Origin: JBGTGG01 sp964398945
GTDB lineage: Bacteria; Bacteroidota; Bacteroidia; Cytophagales; Cyclobacteriaceae
NCBI GenBank assembly: GCA_964398945.1
Contig: CAYNOT010000003.1
Location: forward strand, 1 to 64,000
Direction: 5' to 3'
Length of the DNA stretch: 64,000 bases
This document shows positions 42,382 through 51,445 of this stretch, piece after piece (position 1 is the stretch's first letter; each line of letters begins with the position of its first letter). The position numbers and the translations under genes are program-made. Below the pieces are notes generated by a model. That model searched no databases. It was given only the letters and a program-made list of their open reading frames with translations, and was not told the DNA's origin.

Positions 42382-43269
42382 ATGAAAAGCATTGCCAACA
42401 AATTAACACTACTGTTTTCATGTATTATCTTTTTCGCTGCAAAAGCAGAAGATGTGCCCATCATAGTTTCCGCGGAATGGTTAAAAGACCACCTTCAGGA
42501 TAACAAGCTCGTGATCTTGCATGTCGACTGGAACAAGTATGACTATGACCGGGAACACATTCCCAATGCACACTACCTCTGGCCTGCTTCGCTGGCGCCC
42601 AACACACCGTATGGAAACATGAATGCACCCGATACGAAAGAGGCCACCAGCTTGCTTCGGGGTTTCGGAATTTCAAATGATAGTCATGTGGTATTGTATT
42701 TTACCCGAAACAACATTACACCCACCGCCAGGATGTTTCTATCGCTTGAATATTTGGGGTTAAAAGGCCGTGTTTCATTATTGGATGGTGGCATGGAAGC
42801 ATGGACAAAAGCTGGCAACACCTTGACCGCAGTTGTGCCCGAAGCGAAGAAAGGAAAATTCAAAGCCTCCATCAATCCCATATTGGTAGACAAGGATTAC
42901 GTTTTCAAAAACCTGGATTCACAAACCACTACCATTGTTGATGCACGCTTCACGCGCTATTACGATGGCGAACCCACCGGGAATCCTAGAAATGGCCACA
43001 TCAAAGGCGCTAAAAATATTCCGTACAATGAGATGGTCGATGATAACCTGTTTTTCAAATCAAAGGATGATTTGACAGGATATTTCGAACCGGTTGCTTC
43101 AAAAGACAAAGAAGTGGTGATGTATTGTTTCATTGGCCAAACGGCCTGTGTGGTGTACATGGCCGGAAGAATGCTGGGCTATGATATCAAACTGTACGAT
43201 GGTAGCCTGGAAGAATGGAGCAGGCTCGATCAACTGCCCATGGAAGAATCACCAAAAGAAGAAAAGTGA
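42382..43269 (+). CDS. exported tandem-rhodanese sulfurtransferase
   Basis: A 295-residue protein with a signal peptide ending FAAKAEDVP. The N-terminal rhodanese domain is inactive in type (VVLYFTRNNITPT where a Cys would stand). The C-terminal domain has the active Cys in VMYCFIGQTACVVYMAGRML (about residue 248). It transfers sulfane sulfur, as in thiosulfate sulfurtransferases. The periplasmic location distinguishes it from the cytoplasmic paralogue 50 nt downstream. Confidence 0.9.
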   Translation: MKSIANKLTLLFSCIIFFAAKAEDVPIIVSAEWLKDHLQDNKLVILHVDWNKYDYDREHIPNAHYLWPASLAPNTPYGNMNAPDTKEATSLLRGFGISNDSHVVLYFTRNNITPTARMFLSLEYLGLKGRVSLLDGGMEAWTKAGNTLTAVVPEAKKGKFKASINPILVDKDYVFKNLDSQTTTIVDARFTRYYDGEPTGNPRNGHIKGAKNIPYNEMVDDNLFFKSKDDLTGYFEPVASKDKEVVMYCFIGQTACVVYMAGRMLGYDIKLYDGSLEEWSRLDQLPMEESPKEEK

Positions 43270-43318
43270 TTTCATTTAACACGTAAACGAGTATCTTGCT
43301 GTAGTGAATAAACGAACG

Positions 43319-44152
43319 ATGGCAACGCTTCTTCCAGCTACTGAACTCCCACATTATATTGGTCAACCGGATGTCCTCATCTTCGATGCAAGTGGTGGGC
43401 CGGAAGCATACAAAAAGTATCGTGTCCAGCATGTGCCCGGAGCAGTTTTCGTTGATTTGGAAACAGAGCTTTCACTAAAAAAAGAATCTGCTGCGCACGG
43501 AGGCCGGCATCCGCTACCCGATCCGATTACGTTTGGAAAAACCCTTGGCAAACTCGGGATCAAAAAAAATACGCACATCATCATTTACGATGATAAGGCT
43601 GGCGCCAATGCTGCCGCACGGTTTTGGTGGATGTTGAAAGCAGCAGGTCATGAAAAAATACAGGTTATTGATGGCGGACTAAAAGCAATCCATGCTGTTG
43701 GCATTGAACTTTCGAATCAGGCAGTAGAACGAAACCCTGTTGAAGCCTATTTATTTGATGAATGGGTTTTGCCCATGGCGGATATGGAAGAAGTGGAGCA
43801 TGCGCGAAATAATCCCGAAGCACTTGTCATTGATGTTCGGGAAGCGTATCGCTACATGGGCGAGAGCGAACCGATTGACCTGGTGGCAGGACACATACCG
43901 GGTGCTGTCAACGTTCCTTTTCCTTCAAACCTAAAAGAAGATGGAACGTATCAAAGCACGGAATATTTAAAAGAAAAATATCAATCGCATATTGGAAACC
44001 GGAATCCCGAAAACGTAATTGTGCATTGTGGATCTGGCGTAACCGCATGCCATACGTTACTGGCGCTCGATAAAGCAGGTATTAAAAACGCAAAGCTTTA
44101 TGTGGGATCGTGGAGTGAGTGGTCGCGGAATGAAAAACCAATTGCGAAATAA
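43319..44152 (+). CDS. sulfurtransferase, 3-mercaptopyruvate type
   Basis: About 277 residues from ATG 43319 (a GTG at 43304 would add five residues). Two rhodanese domains; the second has the active loop VHCGSGVTACHTLLALD (Cys about 236). CGSGVTA is typical of 3-mercaptopyruvate sulfurtransferases. There is no signal peptide, so it is cytoplasmic. It is probably cotranscribed with the exported rhodanese. Confidence 0.9.
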   Translation: MATLLPATELPHYIGQPDVLIFDASGGPEAYKKYRVQHVPGAVFVDLETELSLKKESAAHGGRHPLPDPITFGKTLGKLGIKKNTHIIIYDDKAGANAAARFWWMLKAAGHEKIQVIDGGLKAIHAVGIELSNQAVERNPVEAYLFDEWVLPMADMEEVEHARNNPEALVIDVREAYRYMGESEPIDLVAGHIPGAVNVPFPSNLKEDGTYQSTEYLKEKYQSHIGNRNPENVIVHCGSGVTACHTLLALDKAGIKNAKLYVGSWSEWSRNEKPIAK

Positions 44153-44170
44153 TTTCTAATTACGAATATC

Positions 44171-44277
44171 TTTCACGCAAAGCCCGCCAAGGAGCCAAGG
44201 GCGCAAAGCTTTAGTATCCGCTGGAAAAATCTATGCTTTGCGTTCTCTGCGAAAAGTCTTTGCGCACTTTGCGTGAT
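44171..44277. repeat. 107-bp repeat, copy A
   Basis: Begins TTTCACGCAAAGCCCGCCAA and ends CACTTTGCGTGAT. Terminal inverted repeats TCACGCAAAG/CTTTGCGTGA are perfect. It is about 93% identical to copy B (7 differences). Similar TCACGCAAAG/CTTTGCGTGA repeats are common in bacterial genomes. Confidence 0.88.
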
Positions 44278-44283
44278 ATCTAT

Positions 44284-44308
44284 TGTCCCATCATTACAAA
44301 CGCTCCCC
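44284..44308. other. duplicated 3' end of the CHAT gene
   Basis: 25 nt (TGTCCCATCATTACAAACGC then TCCCC) are identical to 44652-44676, the last codons of the CHAT gene. The copy sits 6 nt after repeat copy A, pointing to a local duplication or repeat-driven recombination. Confidence 0.85.
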
Positions 44309-44351
44309 TTTCCCAAAAAATGATTTCTGAGTTCAATCTTTAATGTCTTAC

Positions 44352-44458
44352 TTTCACGCAAAGCCCGCCAAGGAGCCAAGATCACAAAGCTTTAGTATCC
44401 GCTCGAAAAATTTATGCTTTGCGTTCTTTGCGAAAAGCCTTTGCGCACTTTGCGTGAT
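44352..44458. repeat. 107-bp repeat, copy B
   Basis: The second copy, same length and orientation as copy A, 74 nt further on. Together with the hairpins at 44531 and 44612 it fills the 495-nt space 44153-44647, which has no gene. Confidence 0.88.
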
Positions 44459-44530
44459 TATTTATTTATCATAGAGTTAAAATATAACAACACTGTGCTG
44501 TTGACTTCCAGAACTCATTGGAGAATTAAG

Positions 44531-44551
44531 ATACCGGAACTTATCCGGTAT
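44531..44551. repeat. palindrome, CCGGA/TCCGG type
   Basis: ATACCGGA-ACTTA-TCCGGTAT, a perfect 8-bp stem. The core CCGGA...TCCGG is shared with the palindrome at 44612-44630. Confidence 0.75.
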
Positions 44552-44611
44552 GGATACTGCCTCGAACGGAAATTTATCTTAACCTTTCAATTCTATTCTT
44601 CGCACACTCCA

Positions 44612-44630
44612 CCCCGGATTTATTCCGGGG
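44612..44630. repeat. palindrome, CCGGA/TCCGG type, downstream of CHAT gene
   Basis: CCCCGGA-TTTAT-TCCGGGG, a perfect 7-bp stem 18 nt past the CHAT stop. It may help end that transcript, though no T tract follows. Confidence 0.75.
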
Positions 44631-44647
44631 CCTGAATACAATAATAT

Positions 44648-47494
44648 TTACTGTCCCATCATTACAAACGCTCCCCAATAATACGGCTCTTTGTATTTCT
44701 TCATCAACTGAAGTTGCGCCTGTTTAAAAGCAACGCTCTTGTTTTTGAGCTTCACCACGTTTGCATAAAAATTCCGCATCAACTCCTGTGTAGCGGCATC
44801 GTCTACTTTCCATAAACTCATCACCAACGCATCGGCACCGGCCGCTAAGAAGGAGCGCTGTAAACCATACACGCCTTCCCCATCTTTGATATCCCCCAAG
44901 CCGGTTTCGCATGCACTCAATACCACCATGTCGGTGCCTTGCAGATCCAGGTTCATGGCTTCATACGCGGTGAGGATCCCATTGTCATTGCTCTCCAGAT
45001 TCGGCATCTGATCTCCAAGAGCATTACCGGCTCCTGCCAATAGCAATCCGGAACGTAGCAATGCATTGTCATTCGCATTTTCCATGTTCACACCAAAGGC
45101 CGATCCTTGTGTACCTTCAACATCCGGCAAAAAATACCCATGTGTGGCGATGTGCAGGTAGGTTGGGCCCTTTACTGCTTTTAGATTGGACTCAGATGCA
45201 TTCTTCTGCATAAACTGTGTTGCCTTAAATCCGGCAGGGGTTAGAATTTTACTGATCCCATCCACTTCTGTTTTTGTTCCGGGCAAGGGAGGAACATCGC
45301 CCGTTCCATAGTCAGGAAAACCAACGAACGTAACATTCTTTTTCGAAACAGTTGCCTTCTTGTTTTTGATCGCGATCAAATCTTTCGAGTTTCCAACCAT
45401 TACTAAATCATACCGGTTGATTACATAATCACCGCCCGGCTTTTTCAACGTGTTTAAACTAATCTGATTGTAAACACCATCGGGTGAAATATAAATGATT
45501 TTCTTCCCCAATAAGTCAGGGTCGAGGCCGGCCCAAAACTGGTCATACGAATAGGTGTCTTCCATTTTCTGTTGTACCGCATTTCTAAAATATGTTGCAT
45601 AGCGGGTTTCCATTTGCTTGCCATTTTGCCAAACCACCATGCTGGGCAATTCGGCCCCTTTTGTCAGCACCAGAGCAACATAGCGTGTATCATCAATAAA
45701 TTTTTGATCGTATTTCCGTACGCGGATAATTTCAACAATTGCTTCTTCCGGTGTCAATATTTTTTGGATGTCGCTGAAACTTGTTTTGGCAATCGAATAA
45801 CCCGCAGAGAAATCTTCGGAACGTTCTGATAATTTTCGCTCCATTGAATTCGTTGCCCGTTCTATCGAATCCAGGTTTATCTTTTGGCCTTTCAAATCAT
45901 CTTTGGAGTAAGCATACAAACGTGCCAACAATTCTTTCTGATCCAGCCATTTTAAATAATCATCAATAAGTGGTTTGTCACCGCTCGCCAGTATCCGTTG
46001 TTTTACTTTATTGGTAGAGTTCAACAACAACGCCTTTGTCGCGATTTGATAATCAAATAAATCCCGCAAAATATGTTTATTGTCTTTTGCGGCATCGATA
46101 GCATAATTGTAGAAACGTTGGAAGCGTGGAAACAACACATCCCAGTATTTTGTTTTCTCTGCCTCGCTCATCGGTGGAAAATACGTGTTGATGAATTCAA
46201 GCGATTGGCCCATCACATCTCTGTACAACATTTGCGCATTCACAACATCACCTTTCTTCCAATATAAAATTGCGACATCTTCCTTCGATTGCACGGTGTG
46301 CGGATGTGCTTCACCCAATATTTTATTACGAATGTTCAACGCTTTATCCAGCAACGGCCCTGCCTCGGCATAGCGTTCCTTGTATCGATAAAAATTACCC
46401 ATGTCGCTGGTTGCCTTTGCGAAAGCGGGGTTCTCTTCACCAAAACTTGACTTGTAAATAGAAACCGAACGCTTCATCAAATCTTCTACTTTTTCTTCCT
46501 TGCCCATGGTCATATACAATGCAGCCAGGTTGTTGAGCATACTCGCATAGTCAGGATTGTTTTTGCCCAGCCGCTTTTCCATGCCCAGATAAATGGTTTC
46601 TGCTTCTGGATATTTTCCCATCTGTTGATACAAGAGCGCCTGGTTGGACAAGAATTTCAAATGGTTCTTTGATTTTTTGCTTTGCAATTTTTCCGCTACA
46701 GCAATAGCATTCACCAATTTATCCATAGCAGCACCATATCGGCCAATGGCCTGAAACAACATTGCTTGATTGTTCAACACAATGGCGTATTGCATGGATG
46801 CCTGCATTTGCTGCTTGTCCATGATCGCAACCACCGCATCCAGTTCTTTTTCTGATTCGTTGTACCTCCCCAAATTATAATGGAGCACGCCATAATTATT
46901 TCGTGAAGCAGCCACACCCAGATCATCTTCCCCAAATTTTTCTTTTCGCTTTTCAAGTGCAAGGAGTGTGGCTTCTTCTGCTTGTGTAAACCTTCCCATG
47001 GTTGCAAAGAGCAATCCCTGATTGGAAATTGTTTTGAGATAACCGAGATCATTTGTAAGGTTTATTTTTTCATACATCGAACGTGCAATCTGGTACCTTT
47101 TCTCGGCACTGGAAAATTGTGCGTTGGCATAAAATAGTTCCCCTGCCATTAAATTTGCTTTTGCATTGGTCTCGTTTTCCGTTAAGGCAACCTCTACTCC
47201 GTTTTCCCTATATGATTTTTGTATGTTGTTGATGTTGGAAATCTTCGCATTCAACTCGCCTTTTTCTTTTACATCAAACAAACCTGAATTATCACTCAAT
47301 AGAATAGCATAGTCAAAATCGGTGGAATCAAACTCGGCCCTGGCTTTGTCCATTTCATCCAGTATCGTATTGCCATATTTGAAAATCTGGCTTTTGTTCT
47401 TAACCGCTACATCTTTTAATTTTTTTAGAGGAACCTGGGATGCGCCCGAAAGGGACAGCAGCATTAAAAGGGCAAGGGACAAAAGCCTGATCAT
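44648..47494 (-). CDS. exported TPR-CHAT protein
   Basis: About 948 residues from the Met giving signal peptide MIRLLSLALLMLLSLSGASQ (an upstream ATG at 47548 would add 18 residues and spoil the signal). The N-terminal 450 residues hold TPR units of the kinesin-light-chain type (YLKTISNQGLLFATMGRFTQ, ASRNNYGVLHYNLGRYNESE, ASMLNNLAALYMTMGKEEKV). The C-terminal CHAT caspase-like domain has the catalytic His in YLHIATHGYF and Cys in VVLSACETGLGD. CHAT proteases act in defence, death or signalling, and many Bacteroidota carry secreted TPR-CHAT forms of unknown target. No partner gene is adjacent. Confidence 0.92.
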   Translation of the reverse strand: MIRLLSLALLMLLSLSGASQVPLKKLKDVAVKNKSQIFKYGNTILDEMDKARAEFDSTDFDYAILLSDNSGLFDVKEKGELNAKISNINNIQKSYRENGVEVALTENETNAKANLMAGELFYANAQFSSAEKRYQIARSMYEKINLTNDLGYLKTISNQGLLFATMGRFTQAEEATLLALEKRKEKFGEDDLGVAASRNNYGVLHYNLGRYNESEKELDAVVAIMDKQQMQASMQYAIVLNNQAMLFQAIGRYGAAMDKLVNAIAVAEKLQSKKSKNHLKFLSNQALLYQQMGKYPEAETIYLGMEKRLGKNNPDYASMLNNLAALYMTMGKEEKVEDLMKRSVSIYKSSFGEENPAFAKATSDMGNFYRYKERYAEAGPLLDKALNIRNKILGEAHPHTVQSKEDVAILYWKKGDVVNAQMLYRDVMGQSLEFINTYFPPMSEAEKTKYWDVLFPRFQRFYNYAIDAAKDNKHILRDLFDYQIATKALLLNSTNKVKQRILASGDKPLIDDYLKWLDQKELLARLYAYSKDDLKGQKINLDSIERATNSMERKLSERSEDFSAGYSIAKTSFSDIQKILTPEEAIVEIIRVRKYDQKFIDDTRYVALVLTKGAELPSMVVWQNGKQMETRYATYFRNAVQQKMEDTYSYDQFWAGLDPDLLGKKIIYISPDGVYNQISLNTLKKPGGDYVINRYDLVMVGNSKDLIAIKNKKATVSKKNVTFVGFPDYGTGDVPPLPGTKTEVDGISKILTPAGFKATQFMQKNASESNLKAVKGPTYLHIATHGYFLPDVEGTQGSAFGVNMENANDNALLRSGLLLAGAGNALGDQMPNLESNDNGILTAYEAMNLDLQGTDMVVLSACETGLGDIKDGEGVYGLQRSFLAAGADALVMSLWKVDDAATQELMRNFYANVVKLKNKSVAFKQAQLQLMKKYKEPYYWGAFVMMGQ

Positions 47495-47560
47495 AGCGTT
47501 GGGTAATTGATAAGGGTTTAACAAATATAAGTAATCAAGGATACTCATAGCAATCCGGCC

Positions 47561-47891
47561 TTATAACAACTGTTTATTTAGTGACGCAAAGTCGCTAAAC
47601 ATTTCCTGAAGCTCTGGCCCCAAGGAGGGCTTTTCAAAGGAACAAATTTTCTCAAACTGAGTCCATAGCTGCTGGACCTTTGGGTTGGTTTCCAGGCTCT
47701 CAACAACTTCTTTGGATTTCCATGCGAAAAAACACAGGTAGGCGCCACCTTTGGAGTGCAGGAACCATGGCTCCTGCTCCAACAGTAAATTCCCTTCCCG
47801 ATAAATTTCAACCTGCCGGAACAATAGTGAGCGGAATGCTTCCTCTTTATCCTTTGTACGGACGGTATGCCACAACCATAATCCTTTCCAT
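47561..47891 (-). pseudogene. small dimeric alpha-beta-barrel-like protein, apparent frameshift near its start
   Basis: The main frame (47561-47850) codes KEEAFRSLLFRQVEIYREGN, EPWFLHSKGGAYLCFFAWKS and VQQLWTQFEKICSF, which looks like an antibiotic-biosynthesis-monooxygenase or similar ferredoxin-like domain. Its only start would be a TTG, giving 104 residues. One frame over, ATG 47891 codes MERIMVVAYRPYKG and stops at once; removing one base in GGATAAAGAG (about 47850) joins this to KEEAF and gives a natural first beta strand. So the gene has a 1-nt insertion or a sequence error, or uses the TTG. Function unknown. Confidence 0.6.
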
Positions 47892-47965
47892 CTTTAAATC
47901 CTTTGGTGTAAAAACTATCTGAAAAAAATACGCGTGATTAGCAAACGGGTTTCCTAACTTGCGCC

Positions 47966-49159
47966 ATGAACCTTACCCGCGCTACGGCCACCACCATTGT
48001 TTCCATCCTGGAGAACGTGCTCCTCGAAAATAAGTTTGCCGATAAAGTAATCGAAAAAGCTTTTAAAGAGAACACGAAAAGAAGAAACCCCGATCGCCAG
48101 TTTATCGCACAAACAACCTATGGCATCATCCGAAATTATCGGTTTCTCTATACGATTGCCAAGTGTGAGAAAGATAATTTTTGGAAAATATTGGGCGCCT
48201 GGTTGATGTTGAACAAAACCCCGATGCCGCGGTGGGAAGAGTTTGGTAAACTGAATTCCAACAACATCGCCAAACATGCGAAAGAAGCCAGGACCATTCG
48301 GAAGTATCGCGAGTCACTCCCCGATTGGTTGGATGAACTGGGTGAAAAAGAATTAGGTACGGGCTGGGACAACGAGATCAAAGCACTCAATGAAGAACCA
48401 ACCGTTGTCTTGCGGGTCAATACATTGAAAACAACAAAAGAAGATTTGATTGAAACGCTCCGCGAAGAACGCGTGGACACAAAAACCGATGAAGGATTTC
48501 CGGATGCCCTTATCCTGCCGCGTTGGAAGAATGCATTTCGGCTTCAAGCTTTTAAAGATGGACTTTTTGAAAGCCAGGATGCCGCCTCACAAGAAGTGGC
48601 CCGCTACCTTGAAGTTTCACCCGGTATGCGTGTAATTGATGCCTGTGCAGGAACGGGTGGCAAAACATTGCACCTGGCAGCATTGATGAACAACAAGGGC
48701 CGCATCATTGCCATGGACACGGAAGAATGGAAACTCAATGAATTGAAATTGCGTGCGCGCAGGTGTGGTGTAAGTAATTTAGAGTTAAAAACAATTGATT
48801 CCTCAAAAGTAATCAAGCGGCAAGCCAACACTGCTGATCGCTTATTGTTGGATGTTCCCTGCTCAGGCTTGGGGGTGCTGAGAAGAAACCCCGATGCCAA
48901 ATGGAAACTGACACCCGAATACCTTGAAAAACTGCATGCACTACAAGCGAAAATTATAATCGACTATAGCGTGTTGCTTAAAAAAGATGGGCTGATGGTT
49001 TATTCAACGTGCAGTATCCTCCCATCTGAAAACCAACATCAGGTTGAACGGTTTTTAAAAGAGCATTCGAACTTTAAACTCATCCGTGAGAAAACCATTC
49101 TTCCATCAGAAGGGTTTGACGGGTTTTACATGGCGTTGATAAAAAAGATTGAAGCATAG
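47966..49159 (+). CDS. RsmB/NOP-type RNA (cytosine-5) methyltransferase
   Basis: A 397-residue protein. An N-terminal NusB-like helical region has AQTTYGIIRNYRFLYTIAKC. The Rossmann domain has VIDACAGTGGKTLHLAALM (SAM loop), the first conserved Cys in LLLDVPCSGLGVLRRNPDAK and the catalytic Cys in VYSTCSILPSENQ. It methylates a cytosine in rRNA, probably 16S (RsmB type), though NOP-family targets vary. Confidence 0.93.
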   Translation: MNLTRATATTIVSILENVLLENKFADKVIEKAFKENTKRRNPDRQFIAQTTYGIIRNYRFLYTIAKCEKDNFWKILGAWLMLNKTPMPRWEEFGKLNSNNIAKHAKEARTIRKYRESLPDWLDELGEKELGTGWDNEIKALNEEPTVVLRVNTLKTTKEDLIETLREERVDTKTDEGFPDALILPRWKNAFRLQAFKDGLFESQDAASQEVARYLEVSPGMRVIDACAGTGGKTLHLAALMNNKGRIIAMDTEEWKLNELKLRARRCGVSNLELKTIDSSKVIKRQANTADRLLLDVPCSGLGVLRRNPDAKWKLTPEYLEKLHALQAKIIIDYSVLLKKDGLMVYSTCSILPSENQHQVERFLKEHSNFKLIREKTILPSEGFDGFYMALIKKIEA

Positions 49160-49259
49160 ATCAAAGTTGGCCAACTAAAAATTCCATGTTAAATTGCGCT
49201 GATGAACGACTATTCAAACCTCACCGCTCTCCTTGTAAATCCCGCTTAACTATTTCGGT

Positions 49260-49997
49260 TTGAACTTCCTGAAAAAAATATTGCAAACACTATTTACATG
49301 TTGGGTATTCCTGGTGTTTACAGTGTTCATGCTTTTGTTTCTCCCCATGATGACCTTGCCATTTTTATTTGGGAACAAGGTTAGCTGGATCGCTTATAAA
49401 TTTTTGAAAGCGTGGGCATGGATTTTTAGCAAACTCACCTTCATCCGGTATTCCATTGAAGGGAAAAGGAATTTCAAAAAAGAAAAATCGTATATCTACG
49501 TTAGCAACCACACATCTTTTCTGGATATTCCAGGTGTCGTCCTTACGCTACCGGGCGCGTTCAGGGCATTGGCTAAAAAAGAACTTCTTAAAATTCCGGT
49601 ATTCGGTATTATCGTAGGTGGTGCCACCATTAGCGTAGATCGGTCCAGCACAGACAGCCGGAAAAAAAGCATTGATAAATTAAAGCAAACGTTAAAAGAG
49701 GGGATTGATATTTTGCTTTTTGCGGAAGGGACTCAGAACAGGTCGAAGAAAATTTTGCAACCTTTCCATGATGGTGCTTTTAGAATCGCGATAGACACTC
49801 AGCAACCCATCCTGCCGATTGTGATCATCGGTGCCGGAAAACTAATGCCGCCCGGGAAGCTTTCTCTGCGGCCAGGCGAGATTAAAATTATAGTGGGAAA
49901 AGAAATCCAAACCGAAGGGCTCACTACCTCCGATTCAGGCGATCTCAAAAACCAAACTTTTGAGGTGATGAAGAATATGATTGAAGCCAACTCATAA
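49260..49997 (+). CDS. lysophospholipid acyltransferase (PlsC family), TTG start
   Basis: A 245-residue protein starting with TTG at 49260 (NFLKKILQTLFTCWVFLVFT, a membrane helix). HxxxxD motif in VSNHTSFLDIPG, then FRALAKKELLKIPVFGIIVG and the EGT motif LLFAEGTQNRSKK. It acylates lysophosphatidate at the inner membrane. It differs clearly from the PlsC at 33125, so the two are not a recent duplication. Confidence 0.9.
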   Translation: MNFLKKILQTLFTCWVFLVFTVFMLLFLPMMTLPFLFGNKVSWIAYKFLKAWAWIFSKLTFIRYSIEGKRNFKKEKSYIYVSNHTSFLDIPGVVLTLPGAFRALAKKELLKIPVFGIIVGGATISVDRSSTDSRKKSIDKLKQTLKEGIDILLFAEGTQNRSKKILQPFHDGAFRIAIDTQQPILPIVIIGAGKLMPPGKLSLRPGEIKIIVGKEIQTEGLTTSDSGDLKNQTFEVMKNMIEANS

Positions 49998-50002
49998 TTT
50001 CA

Positions 50003-50098
50003 AACCGTGAAGACGCAGAGATCAAAGAAACTGCAATCATTTTCCAGAAATCAAAACTATGAGTTAAATACTTTGCGCCTTAGTGCCTTTGCGGTTAA
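50003..50098. repeat. diverged relative of the CGCAAAG repeat
   Basis: AACCGTGAAGACGCAGAG at the left and TACTTTGCGCCTTAGTGCC then TTTGCGGTTAA at the right form imperfect inverted ends like those of copies A and B. The middle is unrelated. It fills the space between the convergent PlsC and rsmG genes. Confidence 0.5.
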
Positions 50099-50102
50099 TG
50101 AA

Positions 50103-50732
50103 TTATAAGGGTACGAACACCACTTTTTTCGTCTCGAAAAATTCTTCTTCAAAATAATCAGATAGCTCAAAAACCTGATGAAGTTTTTTCAACTCAGCAA
50201 GTTCTTCTTCCAGATCACCACCTTTCAAGTATAAAATCCCATTGTCCATTGCATGGATGGATTCCGATTTTACTTTTTGATGGATCCACCGATAAAATTC
50301 TTTTAGTCTTGTGACCGCACGGCTAACAATAAAATCATATTTGCCTTTAACTTGTTCAGCACGGATTTGTTCAGCAGTTAAATTTTCTAATCCTATCCCC
50401 TTCGACACTTCCTTGACTACCGTGATTTTCTTTCCAATGGAATCCACTAAATGAAAATTCGTTCCCGGAAATAAAATCGCCAATGGGATTCCGGGGAAAC
50501 CTCCACCTGTACCCACATCCAACACAGAAGCGCCTTTTTTAAAAGCAACCACCTTGGCAATGCCCAACGAATGCAACACATGGTTTATGTAAAGGTTTTC
50601 AATATCCTTTCGGGAGATCACATTGATTTTCGAATTCCATTCAATATATAAATCATAGAGTTGATTGAACTGCTGCCGCTGGTGATCCGACAGGTCAGGA
50701 AAATACTTGAAAATAATATCAGCGGTTGGCAT
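50103..50732 (-). CDS. rsmG: 16S rRNA (guanine(527)-N(7))-methyltransferase
   Basis: 209 residues from the Met opening MPTADIIFKYFPDLSDHQRQ (an ATG at 50783 would add 17 residues overlapping the divergent gene). Motifs: INVISRKDIENLYINHVLHS, SAM loop VLDVGTGGGFPGIPLAI, and FIVSRAVTRLKEFYRW. It methylates G527 of 16S rRNA; loss gives low-level streptomycin resistance in other bacteria. Confidence 0.95.
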   Translation of the reverse strand: MPTADIIFKYFPDLSDHQRQQFNQLYDLYIEWNSKINVISRKDIENLYINHVLHSLGIAKVVAFKKGASVLDVGTGGGFPGIPLAILFPGTNFHLVDSIGKKITVVKEVSKGIGLENLTAEQIRAEQVKGKYDFIVSRAVTRLKEFYRWIHQKVKSESIHAMDNGILYLKGGDLEEELAELKKLHQVFELSDYFEEEFFETKKVVFVPL

Positions 50733-50777
50733 ACTGCAAAGTGTTTTCTCAAAAGTAAAAGGAAGCGTGTTATCTTT

Positions 50778-51257
50778 ATGCACTTCTCAACTTATTTTCC
50801 GGTGATTAACATCAAAAAACAATTAATTGAATTATGCAATCAAGCAATTGACAAGAAGATTGCCGAATGCACTACGGCAATTGCCTTTGCCAGGGAATCG
50901 TCTAAAGAAGAAACCAAAAGCAGTGCAGGCGATAAATACGAAACCGCACGCGCGATGATCCAACAGGAAATTGATAAGTATTCGATGCAGCTTCACGATG
51001 CAGAGCAACAAAAATCGGTTTTATCTTCATTAATATTGAATGAGAATGAAGATTCTGTGGTTCGCAACGGTAGCCTGGCCATCACCAACAATGGGAATTT
51101 TTTCATCTCTATTTCAATTGGCCAGCTCACCTTCGACAATAAAAAATACTTTGCTATTTCAAGTGCATCCCCGATAGGCGCGCTTCTCCTCCACAAAAGA
51201 AAAGGCGATACGTTTCAGTTTCGGGGGAGGGAGTATCGAATTGAGAATGTTGGGTAG
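50778..51257 (+). CDS. GreA/GreB C-terminal-like protein
   Basis: About 159 residues from ATG 50778. An N-terminal helical stretch (INIKKQLIELCNQAIDKKIA and later EIDKYSMQLHDAEQQKSVLS) resembles a coiled coil, and the C-terminal domain has FAISSASPIGALLLHKRKGD and FQFRGREYRIENVG, the FKBP-like SPxG...GD pattern of Gre factors. The acidic tip of true GreA (paired Asp/Glu between the helices) is not obvious. It may act at the RNA polymerase secondary channel; cleavage activity is uncertain. Confidence 0.72.
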   Translation: MHFSTYFPVINIKKQLIELCNQAIDKKIAECTTAIAFARESSKEETKSSAGDKYETARAMIQQEIDKYSMQLHDAEQQKSVLSSLILNENEDSVVRNGSLAITNNGNFFISISIGQLTFDNKKYFAISSASPIGALLLHKRKGDTFQFRGREYRIENVG

Positions 51258-51314
51258 TGTTGTGAAATAAAAATTGCTCTGGTCTAATAAATTTAAAAAC
51301 CTATTTATTATGCA

Positions 51315-51440
51315 AATAGCCCCGACCTTCAGGTCGGGGTACATAGATGGAAGAGCATTTGGCTTTAGCCAAAACTATGTTGGGCTAAAGCCCTTCCGAT
51401 TTTTTTTGATTTATCCCCCGACATAAATGTCGGGGCTATT
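51315..51440. repeat. 126-bp MITE-like composite palindromic element
   Basis: Terminal inverted repeats AATAGCCCCGAC/GTCGGGGCTATT are perfect (12 bp). Inside are CCCCGACCTTCAGGTCGGGG (51320-51339), TTTGGCTTTAGCCAAA (51358-51373), GGGCTAAAGCCC (51382-51393) and CCCCGACATAAATGTCGGGG (51416-51435). It has no coding capacity. It lies between convergent genes and may serve as a bidirectional terminator. Confidence 0.88.
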
Positions 51441-51445
51441 GGAGA

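Noticed and set aside
50661..50777. N-terminal extension of the GreA-like protein from 50661
   Set aside because: It would overlap rsmG on the other strand, and its residues are unlike the family; ATG 50778 is the better start.
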